A stretch of 55,478 nucleotides of DNA from Bacteroidales bacterium UBA1797. Its GTDB lineage: Bacteria; Bacteroidota; Bacteroidia; Bacteroidales; VadinHA17. Shown piece by piece: positions 50,713 to 55,478 of this stretch. The translations under genes and the position numbers were made by a program. Where the stretch lies: NCBI GenBank assembly GCA_002319885.1, contig DCFT01000087.1, forward strand, positions 1-55,478, written 5' to 3'. Under the pieces are notes generated by a model, which did no database searches, was not told where the DNA came from, and saw nothing but the letters and a program-made list of their open reading frames with translations. Position 1 is the first letter of the stretch, and every line of letters begins with the position of its first letter.

Positions 50713-53157
50713 TTAATTTCTTTTAGAAGGTAAGCTAAAATAGAAAGTTGCTCCTTTACCTTCTTTACCTTCTGCCCAAACTGTACCTCCATGCCGGTGA
50801 ATAATTCTCTGAACTATTGCTAATCCAACACCTGTGCCTTCAAATTCATCAGCTCCATGGAGACGCTGAAAGACTCCGAATAGTTTATGGGTATATTCAG
50901 GGTTAAACCCCTCCCCATTATCTCTTACATAATAAACATGCCGTCCTTCTTCAGAATAACCTCCAATAGTAATTTTCGGTACTTTTTTTAATGAAGAAAA
51001 CTTAACTGCGTTTGAGATAAGGTTTATCCATACCTGTTTAATATAAGTTGCATCGGCATAAGTATCAGGTAATTCTTCAATCACAAATTTCATTTTCCTT
51101 TTGTTCTCATCCGAAGCTGCTTCATTGAACATAGACAAAGCCATTTTTGTCATATCAATTTTTGATTTCTTTTGTTCACTCCTGGTAACTCTTGAAAGAG
51201 AGAGTATATCGGTGATAAGTTTGTCCATTTTAATGGTATTACTGCGGATAAGTCCTAAAAGTCTCCGCCCTTCATCATCGAGTTTAGAACTATAATCCTC
51301 TAATATAAACTTGGAGAAGCCGTCAATAGCCCTTAAAGGAGCCCTTAGGTCGTGTGATACGGAATAAGCGAAAGCCTGGAGCTCGCTATTGACTTCTTCA
51401 AGCTGGGAAGTACGTTCATTAACCCGTTTTTCAAGTTCAGAATTTAGCTTTTTAACTTCTTTCTCAACTTTCTTTCGCTGTTCCATTTCCAGCTTTATAT
51501 CTTCCAAAAGGTTAATTGTTGCGATTTTAGTTGTTTCTGAGTGGTTGTTAGAGTTCTTCAACTCTTTTTCCGTTTTCTTTTTATTGGATAACTCTCTTTG
51601 CTGTTCCATTGTTCTCTGAACAAGTGTCTGTTCTTCCAGCTTTTTTTTCGTTATATCAGTTGAAATATCTCCTGAAGCATTAACATTTTTACCAGATATC
51701 TTCGACAACTCAATTATTTCCTTTTTAAGTTCGATCATTTTAAGTTCTCTGCCAAGCATCAGCCTGTTAAATCGTTCAAGCTCCTCGGCCTTTGCAAGCA
51801 GCGCTTTTTCAGCTAGTATGCGATCTGTAATATCCAGAATAGATACTATACTTTGACCGGAACCATGAACCATCCCAATATCCAACATGGCGTAACGTGT
51901 TTCACCATTTTTATGAATGAGTTTCACCTCATATTTTTTGGGAGCCAAAGAAGGGTCGATACGCCTGAGATTATGGTTTTTTATCATATTCTGCAGGCTC
52001 TCTGTTTCAACATATTTAGTCCATTTCTGCCCGATAAGTTCTTCCTGGGAATATCCGGTAAGCGAAAAACATTCATGATTGGCCAGTGAGATTGTACTGT
52101 CTTCCTCAATTATCAGAGTGGCGGTACCTGTCGATTCAAAAATTGACTGATACTTTTCATGACTTATCCTCAATTCCTCCTCGGCCAACTTGCGCTCAGT
52201 TATATCTTCAAATATGCCTAGAACTCCAACGATCTTACCATCAGCATCACGATACGGAACTTTATTTACATGTGTCCATCGTTCACGGTTTGAAATCGCA
52301 TATTTTTCTTCAAATTCCTTTTGAATGCCATTTGCTATAACATCCTGGTCGTCTTTGCGATATTTTTCGGCTAACTCATTTGAGAAAAAATCAAAGTCAT
52401 TTCTGCCAACAATATCATTAGAGTTTATACCTAAGTCCTTTGAATATATTTCATTACTTAAAATGTATTTTGAATCAGTGTCTTTAATAAATATTCTTTG
52501 AGGAAGGTGTTTTATTAATGTCCTATTTAAGATTTCACTCTTAATTAACTCATCTTCCGCCTGGTTCCTGTCATGTACAGATTTTATAAGCTGCCTGTTC
52601 TGATAGGCTTTTGAGGATAATTCATTTGCTATGGCAAATAACATTTGAGCCACTTTAAAAAACTTCTCTTTTGACATTACAGTAACATCCTCAAGAGCGG
52701 CAATAAATTTTTTCTCGTCGGCGCCAATGATCTTGGCATATTCAATTATTTTTTCACGATCCAGATCATCATTTTTTACCTGACCTACAAGCCAGTTAGC
52801 AAGATGTCTGTCACCAACAATAATGCTGGCGCCTGCATCCCATAAACCACAACTAAAACATGGCCGGATCGTGGGGCCGGAAGAATTTGGCCTGCCTATT
52901 TCGGCATCAGAATTTAAGCAGTTTTTAAGCCCGATTTCTGTTTTTCTTATTATCTCATTACAAAACCATGAGAAATTGCTTGGCCGGGTAATTGGAGTTC
53001 CGTCTGGATAAGTGATTATTGATGCCACCCCGGTCGCATCTGCAAAGAGGTCCTGTATATGTTGAATATCATTTAAATCGAAGATATCTGAAAAACTGAA
53101 ATTGTCATCTGCACCTGTTCCTTTTTCATTCTTCATGTTTATTCTGTTAGATATCAA
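50713..53157 (-). CDS. PocR-PAS sensor histidine kinase
   Basis: An 814-residue soluble kinase. The N-terminal PocR ligand-binding domain (about 25-185) shows C66, C80 and the CFSC pair (C100, C103) with GDRHLANWLVGQV. Two PAS units follow (210-325 and 335-450), then a long coiled coil (about 450-595), a HisKA domain with H602 in YSVSHDLRAPLRAIDGF, and a HATPase domain (YYVRDNGEGFNPEYTH, GTGVGLAIVQRIIHRHGG). PocR domains bind small organic ligands such as propanediol in the founding member; the four Cys may bind metal or be redox-active. It ends 237 bases before the receiver gene and begins 47 bases after the next kinase's stop. Confidence 0.9.
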   Translation of the reverse strand: MISNRINMKNEKGTGADDNFSFSDIFDLNDIQHIQDLFADATGVASIITYPDGTPITRPSNFSWFCNEIIRKTEIGLKNCLNSDAEIGRPNSSGPTIRPCFSCGLWDAGASIIVGDRHLANWLVGQVKNDDLDREKIIEYAKIIGADEKKFIAALEDVTVMSKEKFFKVAQMLFAIANELSSKAYQNRQLIKSVHDRNQAEDELIKSEILNRTLIKHLPQRIFIKDTDSKYILSNEIYSKDLGINSNDIVGRNDFDFFSNELAEKYRKDDQDVIANGIQKEFEEKYAISNRERWTHVNKVPYRDADGKIVGVLGIFEDITERKLAEEELRISHEKYQSIFESTGTATLIIEEDSTISLANHECFSLTGYSQEELIGQKWTKYVETESLQNMIKNHNLRRIDPSLAPKKYEVKLIHKNGETRYAMLDIGMVHGSGQSIVSILDITDRILAEKALLAKAEELERFNRLMLGRELKMIELKKEIIELSKISGKNVNASGDISTDITKKKLEEQTLVQRTMEQQRELSNKKKTEKELKNSNNHSETTKIATINLLEDIKLEMEQRKKVEKEVKKLNSELEKRVNERTSQLEEVNSELQAFAYSVSHDLRAPLRAIDGFSKFILEDYSSKLDDEGRRLLGLIRSNTIKMDKLITDILSLSRVTRSEQKKSKIDMTKMALSMFNEAASDENKRKMKFVIEELPDTYADATYIKQVWINLISNAVKFSSLKKVPKITIGGYSEEGRHVYYVRDNGEGFNPEYTHKLFGVFQRLHGADEFEGTGVGLAIVQRIIHRHGGTVWAEGKEGKGATFYFSLPSKRN

Positions 53158-53204
53158 GTGATTTCATTTCAAATAACAAGAGAAAAAGAAAATCTTCCGG
53201 ATTT

Positions 53205-55307
53205 TTAAATTTTTAGTTCACCAATTGTGAATGAGAATGTACTTCCCTTTCCAACTTCGCTCTCAACCCATATTTTCCCATTATGCTTTTCTATAAACTC
53301 TTTGCAGAGAAGCAATCCAAGACCGGTACTGGATTCTCCATCAGTACCAGGCCTGCTGGTCTTTTGATCCATCTGGAATAATTTTCCTTTCAGCTCAGAT
53401 GACATGCCAATACCTGAATCAATTATTTTAATCTCCAGTAAATTATATTCGTTATATCCAGCTGTTACTTTTACTTTTCCTCTGGCTTTAGAAAACTTAA
53501 TGGCATTAGAAACCAGGTTTCTGATAATTGCTTCAAACATATGGTTGTCGGCAATAACTTTCAAATTATCCGGAATATTAAATTCTATTTCAATCTCCTT
53601 TTTCTTTGCTGATTCGGTTAAAACATCTATTGATTCACTGATAATCTTTTTAAGATCAATATTTTCAGGGATAAAATTCAGTCCACCCCGTCTGAGCCGT
53701 GACCATTCAAGCAGATTTTCCAGTAAACTATAGATATTTATGGCAGAAGTCTTCATACTACCTGTAATATCTTTTATCTCCTCAGTGCTCATTGTCTGAA
53801 TTTCATCAGTAATGATCTGAGTAGCAGCAACAAATGCGCTTAGCGGCCCGCGAAGATCGTGAGCAATAATTGAAAAGAATTTATCTTTTTCAGCATTAAT
53901 TGCCTGTAATTGCTCATTTTTCAGACTAATCTCCTCCTCTGCTTTCTTTCGTTCAATAGCTGTTGCAATCTGACTTCCAATAGATACAAGAAATCTTACA
54001 TCGTTTTCTGAATATACATTTTCCATGTCGTAATGCTGAAGTACCAAAACCCCAATTACTTTTGAAGGAGTCTGCAATGGTATTCCAATCCATGAAGGGG
54101 AGTTTGAACCCACTAATTCGACTTCATTCTGTTCCAATAGCTGGTCGAAGTGTTCCTGTGTCAGCAAAAGAGGTTTAACTGTATTGAAAACGTACGCAGA
54201 ACAGCTCTTCTCCAAAGATGCTGTTGAAGGTGTTGCATCGATCTTATCTACAAAATAAGGAAAGCTAAAGAGTCGGGTTTTCTCATTAAAAAGAGCAACA
54301 AAACAATTTTCAGCATACACAACCTTTCCGATTGAGTGATGAATCAGTTTTAATAATTCATCCAGGTTATCTGTTGAGGTTATTCCCTGAGTGATTTCAA
54401 ATAGCGCCTGACTTTCCATTTCAGCTCTCTTCCTTTCAGTAATATCGCGCGACATTCCAAAAGTGCCAATTACTTTACCTTCATTATCGCGAAGCGGCAT
54501 CTTAATAGCATAAAACCAGACATCAGAACGATCCTTCCTTGTGAGTTTTTCCTCCTTTTGAATCGGTTGCCCCGATTTTATAATTTCCTGCTCATCATTA
54601 TATGCCTGTCTGGCAGCCGATTCCGCAAAAAAATCAAAATCCGATTTACCAACTATCAATTCTGGCTTATCCAGTCCGAAAGAACGTGCATGAGCTATGT
54701 TTGTCCTGATAAACTTGCTTTCAAGATCTTTGAAATAAACATGATCGGTAAGGTTATTCATGAGAGAGCTAAACAGGAATTGTTCTTTCATAAGTGCTTC
54801 TTCAGCCTGTTTATGAATAGTTATATCTTTTACCACTGTAAGTATATGCGGGACATTATCAAGATTAATAAGGGATGCAGATAACAAACCGTATACTATT
54901 TTACCATCCTTTGATAGAAATTTAGCCTCGAAATTTTTTATATTCCCATTTGCTTCAACTTCACTTACCATATGCTCACGGTCACGAGAATTGACCCAAA
55001 TGTTCATCTCAATTGATGTTTTACCTATTGAATCGTTTTCCGTATAACCTAAAATATTCGTGAATCCATCATTAACAGACACATACATTCCATCTGACAG
55101 CCTGTTGATATTAATTGAATCAGGACTTGTCATATATGCTATCCTGAATTTTTCTCCGCTCTTTTTTGCATTTTCTTCGATTTCACGAAGCGTTACTTTT
55201 TCTTTTTCATATAATTCTTTGAGTGAATTATATTCACGCTGTAAATTATTGAGCTCCTTAATAAGATCCGTTTGTTTTTGATCTTCTACGTTCATATAAA
55301 TATTCAT
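53205..55307 (-). CDS. PAS-PAS-GAF sensor histidine kinase
   Basis: A 700-residue soluble kinase: short N-terminal coiled coil (10-50), PAS 1 (45-165), PAS 2 (170-292, DITERKR linker), GAF (about 300-455, SNSPSWIGIPLQTPSKVIGV), HisKA with H483 in FSIIAHDLRGPLSAF, and HATPase (IKIIDSGIGMSSELKG, STGLGLLLCKEFIEKHNG). There are no membrane spans, so it senses an internal signal, possibly redox, light or a small molecule. It is the first gene of the minus-strand signalling cluster, upstream of the PocR kinase by 47 bases. The start at 55307 is taken as given; MNVEDQKQTDL at 55292 is equally possible. Confidence 0.92.
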   Translation of the reverse strand: MNIYMNVEDQKQTDLIKELNNLQREYNSLKELYEKEKVTLREIEENAKKSGEKFRIAYMTSPDSININRLSDGMYVSVNDGFTNILGYTENDSIGKTSIEMNIWVNSRDREHMVSEVEANGNIKNFEAKFLSKDGKIVYGLLSASLINLDNVPHILTVVKDITIHKQAEEALMKEQFLFSSLMNNLTDHVYFKDLESKFIRTNIAHARSFGLDKPELIVGKSDFDFFAESAARQAYNDEQEIIKSGQPIQKEEKLTRKDRSDVWFYAIKMPLRDNEGKVIGTFGMSRDITERKRAEMESQALFEITQGITSTDNLDELLKLIHHSIGKVVYAENCFVALFNEKTRLFSFPYFVDKIDATPSTASLEKSCSAYVFNTVKPLLLTQEHFDQLLEQNEVELVGSNSPSWIGIPLQTPSKVIGVLVLQHYDMENVYSENDVRFLVSIGSQIATAIERKKAEEEISLKNEQLQAINAEKDKFFSIIAHDLRGPLSAFVAATQIITDEIQTMSTEEIKDITGSMKTSAINIYSLLENLLEWSRLRRGGLNFIPENIDLKKIISESIDVLTESAKKKEIEIEFNIPDNLKVIADNHMFEAIIRNLVSNAIKFSKARGKVKVTAGYNEYNLLEIKIIDSGIGMSSELKGKLFQMDQKTSRPGTDGESSTGLGLLLCKEFIEKHNGKIWVESEVGKGSTFSFTIGELKI

Positions 55308-55408
55308 TTTTGAGAATACACAAGATACGAATTTTCAGACATAGTATAATTTTTTCCTGATTTCGTATTAAAGTTAATATTACGCTCCTTAAAAGATGAA
55401 ATGATTAA

Positions 55409-55478
55409 TTGGGTTGAAGGGTTGATGGGTTGAAGGGTTATATAACTTTACATTTCAACTCTTCAACTCTTCAACTCT
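55409..55478. repeat. GGGTTGAA / CAACTCTT repeat pair at the window edge
   Basis: Tandem GGGTTGA-type units (55412-55439) are followed after a short A+T spacer by tandem CTTCAACT units (55456-55478), which are roughly complementary to the first block. The element is a fold-back of short tandem repeats and is cut by the window end. Confidence 0.75.

Overview
The window looks like a chromosomal segment of a member of the Bacteroidota, most likely an anaerobic or facultatively anaerobic Bacteroidales-type organism. The signs are low G+C, sparse Shine-Dalgarno sites, several TAnnTTTG-type promoter boxes, futalosine-route menaquinone synthesis (MqnA), an HYC_CC_PP-type protein, LytS/LytTR signalling, and intergenic spacers full of short fold-back repeats. 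No rRNA, tRNA, CRISPR array, phage genes or transposase was found.

Layout. 1-3.45 kb: a hexuronate-type MFS transporter (cut by the window edge), a LacI-type regulator and a UxaE-like tagaturonate epimerase. 3.5-8.6 kb (minus): a secreted GH35 beta-galactosidase, an MsbA-like ABC exporter and purB. 8.7-12.9 kb (plus): mqnA, a GNAT acetyltransferase, a small HTH protein with a clear terminator, an HD-domain protein and a PLP-dependent decarboxylase. 13.3-16.8 kb: assimilatory sulfate reduction (DUF2061 protein, cysH of the APS-reductase type, cysD, cysN). 17.1-29.3 kb: a CCG-domain Fe-S protein, then a copper/silver detoxification island (HYC_CC_PP protein, secreted HMA protein, CusA, CusC-like and CusB-like proteins, DUF302 protein, a P1B-ATPase with three metal-binding modules, SHOCT protein). 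29.6-31.3 kb: cysE and cysK. 31.5-36.9 kb: dinB, a secreted KKDGTPD-repeat protein, a SNF2 helicase and a flavoprotein. 37.0-40.5 kb (minus): a three-subunit NADH-linked [FeFe] hydrogenase (hydC-hydB-hydA). 41-47 kb: a HAD hydrolase, a LytTR regulator with a beta-propeller LytS-type kinase, and transketolase. 46.9-55.3 kb (minus): four signalling proteins, namely a hybrid kinase, a single-domain receiver, a PocR-PAS kinase and a PAS-GAF kinase.

How the parts fit. The sulfate genes make sulfide through APS without an APS kinase, and cysE/cysK would turn sulfide into cysteine. The copper island lies between these two halves. It combines cytoplasmic export (P-ATPase), periplasmic-to-outside efflux (Cus-type tripartite pump) and small Cys/Met/His-rich proteins. 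The hydrogenase would dispose of NADH electrons as H2 during fermentation. Its short flavin subunit suggests a ferredoxin-independent enzyme.

The least explained signal is in the spacers. There are at least three interspersed repeat families: an approximately 150-bp fold-back element with GGGGCTGTTGAAAAAGT-like ends, a GTAGAGACGCCC palindrome family on both sides of the hydrogenase operon with a 22-bp tandem array, and an approximately 120-bp element present as an inverted pair around the sulfate genes. I did not find a clearly new multi-gene system; the copper island with its small unassigned proteins and the propeller-kinase pair come closest.
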